Notes: generated by a model from the sequence alone, not told the origin. A stretch of DNA of 30,751 nucleotides from Roseiarcus sp. (GCA_030153205.1 JASLHV010000129.1:1-30751), one strand, 5' to 3'. Positions 9,241 to 18,643 are shown, numbered from the stretch's first letter. Program-made: numbers and translations.

Positions 9241-10712
9241 GTCAAAGCCATCGCGGCCGCTGCCGGGACAGCGGCGATTTCGCGGTAAAGACCGGCGTAG
9301 CGTTTCGCGGGCCCGCGCCATGAAACGTCGGCGCGCATGCCGTTGAGCCTGGTGCGCCTGACCGATGCTTGATCTTGGAACAGCGTATTGGCGCGTCCGA
9401 TCGCCCTGCTGAGTTCCACGGTCGCTGGCGGCGCGAATTGAACGCCGGTCGCGACGCCGGCCATCAACGCCGCCTCATTGGCGTCGACAATCGTATCGGC
9501 AAGGCCGCCGACACGCGCGACAACCGGGATCGCGCCGTAACGCAAAGCGCAAAGTTGCGTCAGTCCGCAAGGCTCGAAACGCGACGGCACGAGGAGGAAA
9601 TCCGAACCGCCTTGAATGAGATGCGCGAGGCCTTCGTCATAGGCGAAGACACAGCCCACCGCGCCTGCGTGATGCCGCGCGGCGTCGGCGAAACCGTCCT
9701 GCAGGGCTTTCTCGCCTGAGCCAAGCAAGGCGATCTGTCCGCCAGCCGCGACCAAGTCCGGCAGGGCGGTGAGCAACATATCGAGACCCTTTTGCCAAGA
9801 AATGCGGGTCACGATTCCAAACAAGGGCGCGTCGGCCTTCGCCGCAAGATCCATGCGCTTCTGCAGCACGGTTTTGTTGCGCGGCCGATTGTCGATGCGC
9901 TGGGCGTTGAAAGGCTGCGGCAAATGAGAATCCGTCGCCGGATTCCAGACCTCGTCGTCAATGCCATTGAGAATGCCGGTCACGACCCCGGCGCGTTGGC
10001 GCAGAAGTCCGTCGAGTCCCATGCCGGCTTCCGGCGTCAGGATCTCGCGCGCATAGGTCGGTGAAACCGTCGTGATCCGATCAGCGAATTGCAGGCCGGC
10101 CTTCAGGTACCCGACGTTGCCGTAATATTCGACGCCGTCGATCGACATCGCGTGCGCCGGCAGACCGATCGCGCCGAGAATTGTCGGCGAAAACGGCCCC
10201 TGGAAGGCGAGGTTATGTACTGTGATAATTGTGCCGGGACGCCGGCCGCCGTCGTAATGCAGATAGGCGGGCGTCAGCGCCGCCTGCCAATCGTGAACGT
10301 GAACCACGTCCGGCGCAAAAGCTGGGATCGCGCCTTTGCCGATATCGGCGCCGACGCGCGCCAGCGCTGCGAAACGCAATGCATTGTCCTGCCAGTCGGC
10401 GCCATCCGGGCCGATGTAAGGATTGCCGCTACGCGCAAAGAAATGCGGCGCGTCGAGGACGAAGAGTTCGAGGCCGCCGGCATGTCCCGCCAATATTTGC
10501 GCCGGCGCGCCCATGAGATTGTCGTAGTGATAGACGGGCTCGGCCTTCTCCAGCTTCGCCGTCACCGCCGGATAGCCCGGCGTCAGGGTGACAAGGCGCA
10601 CGTTCTCCTTCGCCAAGGCGCCGGGAAGCGCGCCGACGACGTCTGCCAACCCCCCGGTCTTGATCAGAGGATAGATTTCCGAAGCGACGGAAAGAGCGTT
10701 CAACCCGCTCAT
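9237..10712 (-). CDS. glgA: Glycogen synthase (ADP-glucose type)
   Basis: The product is 491 residues, the normal size for bacterial GT5 glycogen synthase, which transfers glucose from ADP-glucose to the non-reducing end of an alpha-1,4-glucan. The N-terminal Rossmann domain carries K18-T-G-G-L, the ADP-glucose binding loop, and HVHDWQ (138-143). The C-terminal domain carries R303 and K308 (TRISWQKGLD) and the catalytic-region motif SRFEPCGLTQ with E380. The ATG at 10712 overlaps the glgC stop in an ATGA arrangement, so translation is probably coupled. The gene's own TGA overlaps the GTG of glgX-malQ. All functional residues expected for the family are present. Assignment is secure. Confidence 0.97.
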   Translation of the reverse strand: MSGLNALSVASEIYPLIKTGGLADVVGALPGALAKENVRLVTLTPGYPAVTAKLEKAEPVYHYDNLMGAPAQILAGHAGGLELFVLDAPHFFARSGNPYIGPDGADWQDNALRFAALARVGADIGKGAIPAFAPDVVHVHDWQAALTPAYLHYDGGRRPGTIITVHNLAFQGPFSPTILGAIGLPAHAMSIDGVEYYGNVGYLKAGLQFADRITTVSPTYAREILTPEAGMGLDGLLRQRAGVVTGILNGIDDEVWNPATDSHLPQPFNAQRIDNRPRNKTVLQKRMDLAAKADAPLFGIVTRISWQKGLDMLLTALPDLVAAGGQIALLGSGEKALQDGFADAARHHAGAVGCVFAYDEGLAHLIQGGSDFLLVPSRFEPCGLTQLCALRYGAIPVVARVGGLADTIVDANEAALMAGVATGVQFAPPATVELSRAIGRANTLFQDQASVRRTRLNGMRADVSWRGPAKRYAGLYREIAAVPAAAAMALT

Positions 10713-11980
10713 AAACCGAGCTTGTCCAACATAGGTTGCGTGATGAGGCAGACCCCTTCTTCCGTACGGCGGAATCTCTTTGCGTCAAGTTCGGGATCTT
10801 CCCCGACGACCAGGCCCTCGGGAATGATGACGCCTCGGTCAACGACCGCTTTATGCAAGCGCACGTTACGGCCGATTTCAACATAGGGCATCACAACTGT
10901 GTCGGTGACGTGACTGAACGAGTTGACGCGTACGCCTGTGAACAAAAGCGAACGCGACAAAGACGCGCCGGAGACGATACAGCCGCCAGAAACCAAGGAC
11001 GAGACCGCTTGGCCGCGTCGCCCCTCCTCGTCATGGACGAATTTCGCGGGCGGCGTGATCTCGCCATATGTCCATATCGGCCAGTCGCGATCGTAGAGAT
11101 CGAGGTCAGGCACGATATCGGTGAGATCGATATTGGCGGCCCAATAAGCGTCGACGGTTCCGACGTCACGCCAATAGGGATGGGACTCGGCGTTTGACGT
11201 GACGCAGGAGCGCGAGAAGTGATGAGCGACTGCTTTGCCTTTCGCGACGAGATGCGGAATGATGTCCTTGCCGAAATCATGCGCGGAATTCGGATCGGCG
11301 GCGTCGCGGCGCAATTCGTCGACCAGAAGCTGCGTCTCGAAGACATAGATGCCCATGCTGCATAAGGCGACGTCGGGCTTGCCCGGCATGGGCGGCGGAT
11401 CTTTGGGCTTCTCGAGGAAAGACAGGATGCGGTCGCTTTCGTCGACATGCATGACGCCGAAACCCGTCGCCTCTTTCAGAGTCGCCTCGAGACAACCCAC
11501 CGTCACGTCGGCGCCCGACTCGACGTGTTGCGCCAGCATCTTTTCGTAGTCCATTTTATAAATATGGTCGCCGGCGAGCAGGATGATAAACGCCGGCGCA
11601 TAGGACTCGATGATGTCGATGTTTTGATACACGGCGTCCGCGGTTCCCAGGTACCACATCGTCTCGGAAACGCGCTGGCTCGCCGGCAAAACGTCGAAGC
11701 TTTCATTACGTTCCGGTCGTAAAAAGTTCCAGCCGCGTTGCAGGTGACGGATCAGGCTATGCGCCTTGTACTGCGTCGCCACCGCCATGCGGCGAATGCC
11801 CGAATTGAGCGCATTGGAGAGGGCAAAATCAATAATGCGCGTCTTGCCGCCGAAATAGACGGCCGGCTTGGCGCGTTTGTCGGTCAATTCCATAAGTCTG
11901 CTGCCGCGCCCGCCCGCCAGCACATAGGCCATGGCGTGGCGCGCATAGGGCGCAGTCGGCGTTTGTTTCGGTGCGCTCAT
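10709..11980 (-). CDS. glgC: Glucose-1-phosphate adenylyltransferase (ADP-glucose pyrophosphorylase)
   Basis: This 423-residue protein makes ADP-glucose and pyrophosphate from glucose-1-phosphate and ATP, the committed and usually allosterically regulated step of bacterial glycogen synthesis. The nucleotidyltransferase signature LAGGRGSRLMELTDKRAKP is at residues about 21-39. GTADAVYQN follows near 112-120, and the sugar-phosphate loop FLEKP near 187. The C-terminal quarter has the left-handed beta-helix character (VSGGCIVSGASLSRSLLF) that carries regulatory contacts. The ATG at 11980 has a strong Shine-Dalgarno (GGGAGGAT) nine bases upstream and is 40 nt after glgB. This is the only gene in the operon with such a good ribosome binding site, so it may be translated most independently. 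Assignment is secure. Confidence 0.97.
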   Translation of the reverse strand: MSAPKQTPTAPYARHAMAYVLAGGRGSRLMELTDKRAKPAVYFGGKTRIIDFALSNALNSGIRRMAVATQYKAHSLIRHLQRGWNFLRPERNESFDVLPASQRVSETMWYLGTADAVYQNIDIIESYAPAFIILLAGDHIYKMDYEKMLAQHVESGADVTVGCLEATLKEATGFGVMHVDESDRILSFLEKPKDPPPMPGKPDVALCSMGIYVFETQLLVDELRRDAADPNSAHDFGKDIIPHLVAKGKAVAHHFSRSCVTSNAESHPYWRDVGTVDAYWAANIDLTDIVPDLDLYDRDWPIWTYGEITPPAKFVHDEEGRRGQAVSSLVSGGCIVSGASLSRSLLFTGVRVNSFSHVTDTVVMPYVEIGRNVRLHKAVVDRGVIIPEGLVVGEDPELDAKRFRRTEEGVCLITQPMLDKLGL

Positions 11981-11987
11981 TCAGCGT

Positions 11988-11996
11988 ATCCTCCCA
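11988..11996 (-). promoter_or_regulatory. Strong ribosome binding site of glgC
   Basis: TGGGAGGAT precedes the glgC ATG by seven to nine bases. It lies in the 40-nt glgB-glgC spacer and is far stronger than the sites before glgA and glgX-malQ, which rely on overlapping stop and start codons. Confidence 0.7.
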
Positions 11997-12020
11997 GCAA
12001 TAATTTCCATCAAAGAATAA

Positions 12021-14234
12021 CTAGCTTTTCTGTTCCGCACTATGCGGAGAAAATTCAAGAAATAACGTTGCAAGCGGGGGCAAAGTTAACACCGCCGAAG
12101 CGCCAAATCCATGTGCTGGCCTGTCCTCGGCGACCACCCCGCCAAGGTTGCCCATATTCGAGCCGCCGTAAATATCGGCGTCCGAATTCAGCGCTTCCCG
12201 CCAATGGCCGGGATGGGGCAGGCCGATGCGATAGAAGTGTCGCGGCACCGGCGTAAAATTGCATACGATCGCCACCGGCGCATCGCCGTCCCCGCCCATG
12301 CGCAAGAACGCAAGCACCGACTGCGCATCGTCATTGACGACGATCCAGCGGAAGCCTTCTGGCTCGCAATCGCGGGCATGGAGCGCGGGCAAATTGCGAT
12401 AGGCGGCGTTGAGGTCGCGCACGAAAGCCTGCAAGCCCTGATGAGGCTTGTGGTCCATCAGCCACCACGGCAAGGATTCGTTGAAATTCCATTCGCTGGT
12501 CTGGCCGAATTCCTGACCCATGAACAGAAGCTTCTTGCCGGGGTGACCCCACATGAAGCCGTAATAGGCGCGGGCCGTGGCGAACCGTTGCCACTCGTCG
12601 CCAGGAATTTTGCCGACGATCGAACCTTTGCCGTGGACGACTTCGTCATGCGAAAGCGGCAAGACGAAATTCTCGCTGAAGGCGTAAAGGAGTCCAAAGG
12701 TCAGTTTGTCGTGGCTCCAGCGCCGATGGACCGGATCGCGCGACACATAGTCGAGCGTGTCGTGCATCCAGCCCATGTTCCACTTGAAGCCGAATCCGAG
12801 CCCGCCCATATTCGTCGGCTGCGAAACGCCGGCCCAAGCGGTGGATTCTTCCGCGATCATGATTGCGCCTGGGAATGCCCCGTAGACAAGTTCGTTGGCG
12901 CGGCGAATGAAGGCGATAGCTTCGCGATTGTCGTTGCCGCCGTCGGGATTGGGCGCCCATTCGCCGGCTTTCCGCGAATAATCGAGGTAGAGCATGGAGG
13001 CGACGGCGTCGACACGCAGACCGTCGATATGGAAGCGGTCGATCCAGTAGAGCGCGCTCGCATAGAGAAAATTGGCGACCTCGCGGCGGCCGAAATCGTA
13101 GATGGCGGTGTTCCAGTCTGGATGGAAGCCGCGTCGCTGATCCCAGTGTTCGTAGAGCGGACCGCCGTCGAAATGGGCAAGACCATGGGCGTCGGTCGGG
13201 AAATGCGCCGGCACCCAATCGAGGATCACGCCGAGATTGGCGGCATGGGCGCGGTCGACGAAACGCGCGAAACCGGCGGGATCGCCAAAGCGGCTCGTCG
13301 GCGCGAAAAGACCGATCGGCTGATAGCCCCACGAAGCGTCAAGCGGATGCTCGGTGATCGGCAAAAGTTCGACATGCGTAAAGCCGAGCCACGAGACATA
13401 GGGAATGAGCTGGTCGGCGAGTTCGTCGTAAGTCAGGAAGCGGTTGTCTTCGCCGCGCCGCCATGAGCCGAGATGAACCTCGAAAGTCGACATCGGCTTG
13501 CGCCGGGCCTCGCCCTCTTTGCGGCGCTCGAGATAATCGGCGTCGGTCCAGGAGAAATCGTCGGTATGAGTGACGATCGACGCTGTCGAAGGACGATGCT
13601 CCGCCGCAAAGCCGAAAGGGTCGGCCTTTAACGGCAGCAGCGCGCCCGAGGCGGAAATGATCTCGTATTTGTAGACCGTGCCGACGCCGAGGCCAGGCAC
13701 GAAAATCTCCCACAGGCCGCTGTCGACGCGTTTGCGCATCTGGCAGCGTCTGCCGTCCCATTGATTGAAATCGCCGACGACGGAGACGCGGGCGGCGTTC
13801 GGCGCCCAAAGCGCAAAGATGACGCCCTCGACGCCTTCGTGACTTCCGAGCTGGGCGCCAAGGCGTTTGTACAATTGCCGATGCGTGCCCTCGACAAGAA
13901 GGTGATCGTCGATCGGCCCGAGCGCTGGCCCGAAGGAATAGGGATCATCGAAGGTCCATTCCGCGCGGGCGTTCGCCGCTGCGAGACGGTAGGCTGGGCG
14001 CTCCTTGGCGCCCCTGGCGAGTCCTTCGAAAAAATCGCCTTCGCGGCGTTCGAGTTCAACGATCGGCGCGCCGGTCCGCGTCACCGCCCGAAGCGTCTCC
14101 GCGCCGGGCGCGAAAGCGCGAATGACCCAACCCTCCGCCGTCTCATGCGGACCAAGAATTGAGAAGGGATCGTCTTGGCGCGCCGAAAGCAGCGCCTCGA
14201 CTTCGTCCTGAGGAGCTCGCCAGGATTCCGCCAT
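12021..14234 (-). CDS. glgB: 1,4-alpha-glucan branching enzyme
   Basis: From the ATG at 14234 the product is 737 residues, matching the usual length of about 730; upstream in-frame starts would run into glgP. It has an N-terminal module (about 12-110), a CBM48 domain (about 130-215, ALWAPNAARVSVVGDFNQWD) and a GH13 barrel. The nucleophile is D409 (GLRVDAVAS), the acid/base E462 (IAEESTAW) and the third acid D530 (LPLSHDEVVHGKGS). It cuts alpha-1,4 chains and rejoins them as alpha-1,6 branches. The start is 8 nt after the glgP stop, and the GGGTGAGG overlapping that stop serves as ribosome binding site, implying coupled translation. The last residues (EFSPHSAEQKS) are an ordinary tail. Assignment is secure. 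Confidence 0.97.
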   Translation of the reverse strand: MAESWRAPQDEVEALLSARQDDPFSILGPHETAEGWVIRAFAPGAETLRAVTRTGAPIVELERREGDFFEGLARGAKERPAYRLAAANARAEWTFDDPYSFGPALGPIDDHLLVEGTHRQLYKRLGAQLGSHEGVEGVIFALWAPNAARVSVVGDFNQWDGRRCQMRKRVDSGLWEIFVPGLGVGTVYKYEIISASGALLPLKADPFGFAAEHRPSTASIVTHTDDFSWTDADYLERRKEGEARRKPMSTFEVHLGSWRRGEDNRFLTYDELADQLIPYVSWLGFTHVELLPITEHPLDASWGYQPIGLFAPTSRFGDPAGFARFVDRAHAANLGVILDWVPAHFPTDAHGLAHFDGGPLYEHWDQRRGFHPDWNTAIYDFGRREVANFLYASALYWIDRFHIDGLRVDAVASMLYLDYSRKAGEWAPNPDGGNDNREAIAFIRRANELVYGAFPGAIMIAEESTAWAGVSQPTNMGGLGFGFKWNMGWMHDTLDYVSRDPVHRRWSHDKLTFGLLYAFSENFVLPLSHDEVVHGKGSIVGKIPGDEWQRFATARAYYGFMWGHPGKKLLFMGQEFGQTSEWNFNESLPWWLMDHKPHQGLQAFVRDLNAAYRNLPALHARDCEPEGFRWIVVNDDAQSVLAFLRMGGDGDAPVAIVCNFTPVPRHFYRIGLPHPGHWREALNSDADIYGGSNMGNLGGVVAEDRPAHGFGASAVLTLPPLATLFLEFSPHSAEQKS

Positions 14235-14242
14235 GGGCGACC

Positions 14243-16762
14243 TCACCCGATGGCTCGATACGGAGCGTTCCAGATTTCGCCGGCGTATTCTCGGATCGTA
14301 CGATCGGAGGAGAACCAGCCCATGCGCGCGGTGTTGAGCGCGCTTGCGCGCCACCAACTCGCCTTATCGCGCCATTGCTGGTCGACTTTCATTTGCATCG
14401 CCCAATAGGCGTCGAAATCCGCGCAAACCATAAAGTAGTCATGATGCGTCAGGATATCGACGAGGCCGCGATAGCGCCCGGGATCGTCGGGCGAGAAGAC
14501 GCCTGACGATATTTCATCGAGGGCCTCGCGCAGCAATGGCGAGGCGGCGATAGTCTCCGAGGAGTCGATGCCCTTGGCGCGGCGCGCTTCGACCTCCTGC
14601 GCCGTCAAGCCGAAGATGAAGATGTTGTCGTCGCCGACGCGTTCTTTCATTTCGACATTGGCGCCGTCCAACGTTCCGATGGTCAGGGCCCCGTTGAGAC
14701 CCATCTTCATATTGCCGGTGCCTGAGGCCTCCATGCCGGCCGTCGAAATTTGTTCGGAAAGGTCGGCGGCCGGAATGATCGTCTCCGCGAGGCTGACGTT
14801 GTAATTCGGCAGGAACACGACCTTGAGAAGGCCACGCACCGTCGGATCGGAATTGACGACCCTGGCGACGTCGATGGCAAGTTTGATGATGAGCTTGGCC
14901 TGCGTATAGCTCGCCGCGGCTTTGCCGGCGAAAATCTTCACTCTCGGCGCAAAATCCTGCATCGGATTGGCGCGGATCGCGTTGTAGCGCACGATCGTCT
15001 CGAGAAGATTGAGAAGCTGACGCTTGTATTCGTGGATGCGCTTGATCTGGACGTCATAGAGCGCATCGGGATCAAGCCGCGCATTGAGCCTTTCGGCGGC
15101 GTAACGGCCGAGCGCGATCTTATTGGAGCGTCGCGCCAAGGCGAGTTGCTCGTGAAGTCCAGGATCGTCCGCGTGATCGGCGAGGCCAGCCAGGGCCTCG
15201 GCGTCGTCGAGGGCCTTCTCGCCGAGAATGCTGACGAGGATATTGGTCAAGCGCGGATTCGTCTCGATCAGCCAGCGCCGGAAGGTGATGCCATTGGTCT
15301 TGTTGACGATGCGGCCGGGATAGAGCGCGTTGAGGTCGTGGAAGACGGTCTTGCGCATCAAATCGGTATGCAGGGCCGACACGCCATTGATCATATGCGA
15401 GCCGACGAAGGCGAGATTGCCCATGCGCACACGCCGGCCCGCATGTTCGTCGATGAGGGACACGGAGGAGAGCAAGGCGGGATCGTCGTGGCCCGCCTTA
15501 CGGGCGCTGTCGAGATGGGCGGCGTTGATCAAATAGATGATCTGCATATGGCGCGGCAGCAGCCGCTCCATCAGCGGCACCGGCCAGCTCTCGAGCGCTT
15601 CCGGCAACAAGGTATGATTGGTGTAGGAGAAGACGGCTTTGGTGATTTTCCACGCTTCGTCCCAGTCGACGCCGTTGAGATCGACGAGGATGCGCATCAA
15701 CTCGGCGATCGCGATGGAGGGATGCGTATCGTTGAGCTGGATCGCGACGTGGTCGGCGAGCGTGCGGATCTCGCGATGCTGCTTGAGATGGCGGCGGACG
15801 AGATCGAGCAGCGAGGCGGAAGCGAAAAAATATTCCTGACGCAGCCGCAACTCTTGCCCGGCAGGCGTCGCATCGCTTGGATAGAGCACTTTGGAGATCG
15901 CCTCGGCGCGTACGCGATCGGCAAGCGCGCCGATGTAATCGCCGGCGTTGAAAATATCGAGATTGAGCGGATCAGGCGCGCGGGCGGTCCACAGACGCAA
16001 TGTATTCACATGGCGTCCGCGCCAGCCGACGATCGGCGTGTCATAGCCGACCGCCTGAACGGTCTCGGCGGGCCGCCATTCGTGACGCACTTTATCGCCG
16101 GCGCCAGGCACAGCGGCGACTTGGCCGCCGAATCCGATGGCGTAATTGCTCTCCGGCCGCGCGAATTCCCAAGGGTTGCCGAAGGCGAGCCAGTCCTCGG
16201 GAATTTCCTGCTGCCAGCCGTCGCGAATGACTTGCCGGAACAGGCCATTATCGTAGCGGATGCCGTAGCCATGCGCCGCAATGGAAAGCGTCGCCATCGA
16301 GTCCATGAAACAGGCGGCAAGACGGCCGAGGCCGCCGTTGCCGAGCGCGGCGTCCGGCTCGATGCGACGCAAAACGATGAGGTCCACGCCGAGTTGCGAA
16401 AGCGCGGCGCGCATCGGCTCGACGATGCCGAGGTTGGTCATCGCGTCGAAAAGCATACGTCCGATCAGAAACTCGAGCGACAGGTAGTAGACCCGTTTGC
16501 GATCGTCCTGATAGGTATCGCGCGTCGAGTTCATCCACCGGTCGACGATGATGTCGCGCGTCGCGAAGGCGACGGCGAGAAACCAATCGCGCTGGCTCGC
16601 GGCGACCGGGTCTTTGCCGACGGAATAAGTAAGCTTGGCGAGGACAGCCTCACGCAAAGCCTCCGGCGACAGCGGGTTATCGCCCGGCAGGCCGGGCGTC
16701 GTATCGGAAGCGAGGGGAGGAGCCTTATCAACAATTTGGTCCATGCTTGAAATATCCGTCAT
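14243..16762 (-). CDS. glgP: Glycogen/starch/alpha-glucan phosphorylase
   Basis: From ATG 16762 the protein is 839 residues, typical of GT35 phosphorylases that release glucose-1-phosphate from alpha-glucan ends using pyridoxal phosphate. The N-terminal half has VYYLSLEFLIGR (about 91-102) and DAALGNGGLGRLAACF (from about 137). The C-terminal half has the cofactor signature EASGTGNMKMGLNGALT, with the PLP lysine at about K686. Two other in-frame ATGs, at 16807 and 16744, are possible starts; 16762 has AAGGGG about 12 bases upstream. It is the first gene of the glg operon and is divergent from mtnA across 160 bp, which must hold the operon promoter unless transcription is internal. Having synthesis and breakdown genes in one operon suggests glycogen turnover is set by enzyme regulation as well as transcription. 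Confidence 0.96.
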   Translation of the reverse strand: MTDISSMDQIVDKAPPLASDTTPGLPGDNPLSPEALREAVLAKLTYSVGKDPVAASQRDWFLAVAFATRDIIVDRWMNSTRDTYQDDRKRVYYLSLEFLIGRMLFDAMTNLGIVEPMRAALSQLGVDLIVLRRIEPDAALGNGGLGRLAACFMDSMATLSIAAHGYGIRYDNGLFRQVIRDGWQQEIPEDWLAFGNPWEFARPESNYAIGFGGQVAAVPGAGDKVRHEWRPAETVQAVGYDTPIVGWRGRHVNTLRLWTARAPDPLNLDIFNAGDYIGALADRVRAEAISKVLYPSDATPAGQELRLRQEYFFASASLLDLVRRHLKQHREIRTLADHVAIQLNDTHPSIAIAELMRILVDLNGVDWDEAWKITKAVFSYTNHTLLPEALESWPVPLMERLLPRHMQIIYLINAAHLDSARKAGHDDPALLSSVSLIDEHAGRRVRMGNLAFVGSHMINGVSALHTDLMRKTVFHDLNALYPGRIVNKTNGITFRRWLIETNPRLTNILVSILGEKALDDAEALAGLADHADDPGLHEQLALARRSNKIALGRYAAERLNARLDPDALYDVQIKRIHEYKRQLLNLLETIVRYNAIRANPMQDFAPRVKIFAGKAAASYTQAKLIIKLAIDVARVVNSDPTVRGLLKVVFLPNYNVSLAETIIPAADLSEQISTAGMEASGTGNMKMGLNGALTIGTLDGANVEMKERVGDDNIFIFGLTAQEVEARRAKGIDSSETIAASPLLREALDEISSGVFSPDDPGRYRGLVDILTHHDYFMVCADFDAYWAMQMKVDQQWRDKASWWRASALNTARMGWFSSDRTIREYAGEIWNAPYRAIG

Positions 16763-16922
16763 CCTTAAAATAGTCCCCTTAGTAGCCGGACCCGCGCATT
16801 TGAGCAAAGCCTCTTTCGTGCGTCCTGTCCAGCGCGCTTGGAAATCGCATTTTGCCCTCGCGGCCGCTGATGCGATAATTCGTGATATGAGCCGTTGACG
16901 GACGAAATTTGGAGCTGCGCCG
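16763..16922. promoter_or_regulatory. Divergent promoter region between glgP and mtnA
   Basis: These 160 bases separate the divergent starts of the glg operon and mtnA, so both promoters should lie here. I could not pick convincing -35/-10 pairs or a riboswitch-like fold by eye. On the mtnA side GGAG at 16911-16914, eight bases before its ATG, is a clear ribosome binding site. Confidence 0.5.
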
Positions 16923-18017
16923 ATGAAAATCGACGGCCGTTCATATCGGACAATCTGGCCGGCGGCCGATAATCAAGCGGTCGAGGTCATTGATCAGACC
17001 GTCCTGCCGCATCGCTTGGCGACGCGGCGCGTCGCGACGCTGGAAGACGCTTTCGAAGCGATCGCGACGATGATCGTGCGCGGCGCCCCGTTGATCGGCG
17101 CGACCGCGGCCTATGGCTTGGCGTTAGCGCTTCGGCGCGATCCATCCGACACGGGTCTTGAAAGCGCTCATCGACGGCTCGCCACCGCCCGGCCGACCGC
17201 CGTCAATCTTCGTCATGCGCTCGATGATGTCCGCGCCCACGTCTTGCGGCTCGCCCCGTCCGAACGCGCGGCCGCGGCCTGGGCGCGTGCGGCGGCAATC
17301 TGCGAAGAGGACGTGGAGAATTGCCGCTTGATTGGCGAAGCCGGCTTTGCCTTGATCGAAGCGATTCATCGGGCGTCGCAGCGTCCGGTGAACATTCTCA
17401 CCCATTGCAACGCGGGATGGCTGGCGACTGTGGATTGGGGTACGGCGACGGCGCCGATTTACATGGCGCATGATCGCGGCATTCCCGTTCATGTCTTCGT
17501 CGACGAGACGCGGCCGCGCAATCAAGGCGCGGCGCTGACCGCTTTTGAGCTCGGCCATCATGGCGTGCCCCATACGGTCATTGTTGATAATGCCGGCGGT
17601 CATCTCATGCAGCACGGCCGCGTCGATCTCGTCATTGTCGGCGCCGACCGGGTCACGGCGCGCGGCGACGCCGCCAACAAGATCGGCACCTATCTCAAGG
17701 CGCTCGCCGCCAAGGCTAACCATGTTCCGTTTTATGTCGCGCTGCCTCAAACGACGATCGACTGGTCGATCGACGACGGCGTTCACGGCATTGAAATCGA
17801 GGAGCGTGACGCCTCCGAGGTCACCCATATCAGCGGCCGCCTGGACAATGGCGAGGTCGCCCGCGTGCTGATCGCTTCGCCGGGGAGCCCCGCGCTCAAT
17901 CCCGCTTTCGACGTGACTCCGGCGGAATTGATCACCGGCTTGATGACGGACCGTGGCGTTTGCGCGGCGACCCGCGAGGGGCTGCTCGGCCTGTTCCCCG
18001 AACGCAAGGCGGCCTGA
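16923..18017 (+). CDS. mtnA: S-methyl-5-thioribose-1-phosphate isomerase
   Basis: This 364-residue protein belongs to the eIF2B-like isomerase family. It converts 5-methylthioribose-1-phosphate to 5-methylthioribulose-1-phosphate in methionine salvage. Visible family motifs are VRGAPLIGATAAYG (52-65), the catalytic cysteine C162 in LTHCNAG, the VDETRPRNQGA segment (193-203), and the catalytic aspartate D242 in VGADRVTARGD, followed by ANKIGTY. These motifs separate MtnA from ribose-1,5-bisphosphate isomerases less cleanly than a tree would, but the full set fits MtnA. The ATG has GGAG eight bases upstream. No other methionine-salvage gene (mtnP, mtnK, mtnB) is next to it. Its stop is only 8 nt from that of the convergent coiled-coil gene. 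Confidence 0.94.
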   Translation: MKIDGRSYRTIWPAADNQAVEVIDQTVLPHRLATRRVATLEDAFEAIATMIVRGAPLIGATAAYGLALALRRDPSDTGLESAHRRLATARPTAVNLRHALDDVRAHVLRLAPSERAAAAWARAAAICEEDVENCRLIGEAGFALIEAIHRASQRPVNILTHCNAGWLATVDWGTATAPIYMAHDRGIPVHVFVDETRPRNQGAALTAFELGHHGVPHTVIVDNAGGHLMQHGRVDLVIVGADRVTARGDAANKIGTYLKALAAKANHVPFYVALPQTTIDWSIDDGVHGIEIEERDASEVTHISGRLDNGEVARVLIASPGSPALNPAFDVTPAELITGLMTDRGVCAATREGLLGLFPERKAA

Positions 18018-18025
18018 GCGCCGTC

Positions 18026-18643
18026 TCAGTTCGATTTTGCTTTTTGCTCTTCCTCGAGCTGCTTCTGGGTCGCCTGCAGCTTCGCCTCGGCGTCGGCGAG
18101 CGCCTTGCTCGCGGTCTCGCTCTGCTGTTGGAGATCGGCGAGCTGGGTCTTGGCCTCTTCGATCGCTTTCGTCAGTTTGTCGCGCTGGGCCGTTGCATCC
18201 TCGACCTGGGGCTGGACCGCCGCGAGCTGGTCGTTGGCGGATTTGAGTTTGTCCTGCACGGCTTGCAGGTCGCCCGCCCGCGCGCTGGCTTCATCGCTCG
18301 CTCCGGTTGCGGCGAGCCGGGCCTCGGCGATCTGTCTGGTCAGGTCGGCGAGATTGTCCTGCGCGGCCGCCCGGGCGGCGCTCGATTCGGATAGCGCCGT
18401 CTTGGCGTCGTTCATCTGCTTTTCGACATCGGCGAGCGTGCCGGCCGCTTTCTGCAAATTCTGATAATCGGCGGCCATCGACTCGCGCGCTTTCTCGGCG
18501 CGGTTCAACGATTCATGCATCTGGCTTTGCACATCGGAGACTTGCGAGGCGAAATAGGCGACCAGCAACCAGCCGATCACGGCCACGGCGGCGAAGGCCA
18601 GAGGCACCGGCCGGCGGATTTCGCTGCTGAGATCATAGGCCAT
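18026..18643 (-). CDS. Single-pass membrane protein with long coiled coil, unknown function
   Basis: The 205-residue product has a short cytoplasmic N-terminus, one hydrophobic segment at about 13-33 (VPLAFAAVAVIGWLLVAYFA) and then about 170 residues rich in Ala, Gln, Glu, Lys and Asp. These show heptad-like spacing throughout, as in LADLTRQIAEARL and DKLTKAIEEAKTQLADLQQQ. The C-terminus is charged and lysine-rich. ATG at 18643 has GGGAGG about nine bases upstream, and codon use looks like that of the neighbours, so this is a real gene. It converges on mtnA with 8 nt between stops. Topology suggests a membrane anchor with an extended rod, probably in the periplasm, but no known family is recognisable and no function is claimed. 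Confidence 0.82.
   Translation of the reverse strand: MAYDLSSEIRRPVPLAFAAVAVIGWLLVAYFASQVSDVQSQMHESLNRAEKARESMAADYQNLQKAAGTLADVEKQMNDAKTALSESSAARAAAQDNLADLTRQIAEARLAATGASDEASARAGDLQAVQDKLKSANDQLAAVQPQVEDATAQRDKLTKAIEEAKTQLADLQQQSETASKALADAEAKLQATQKQLEEEQKAKSN

Noticed and set aside
14750..16750. A 666-codon open frame on the + strand, antisense to glgP
   Set aside because: It mirrors the glgP coding frame in GC-rich DNA, has no recognisable domain or ribosome binding site, and glgP carries clear catalytic motifs. Similar antisense frames at 12111-13466 (glgB) and 21231-22532 (acyl-CoA synthetase) were rejected for the same reason.
16763..16922. SAM-type riboswitch before mtnA
   Set aside because: I could not find the conserved core or helices of a known SAM riboswitch class in these 160 bases.
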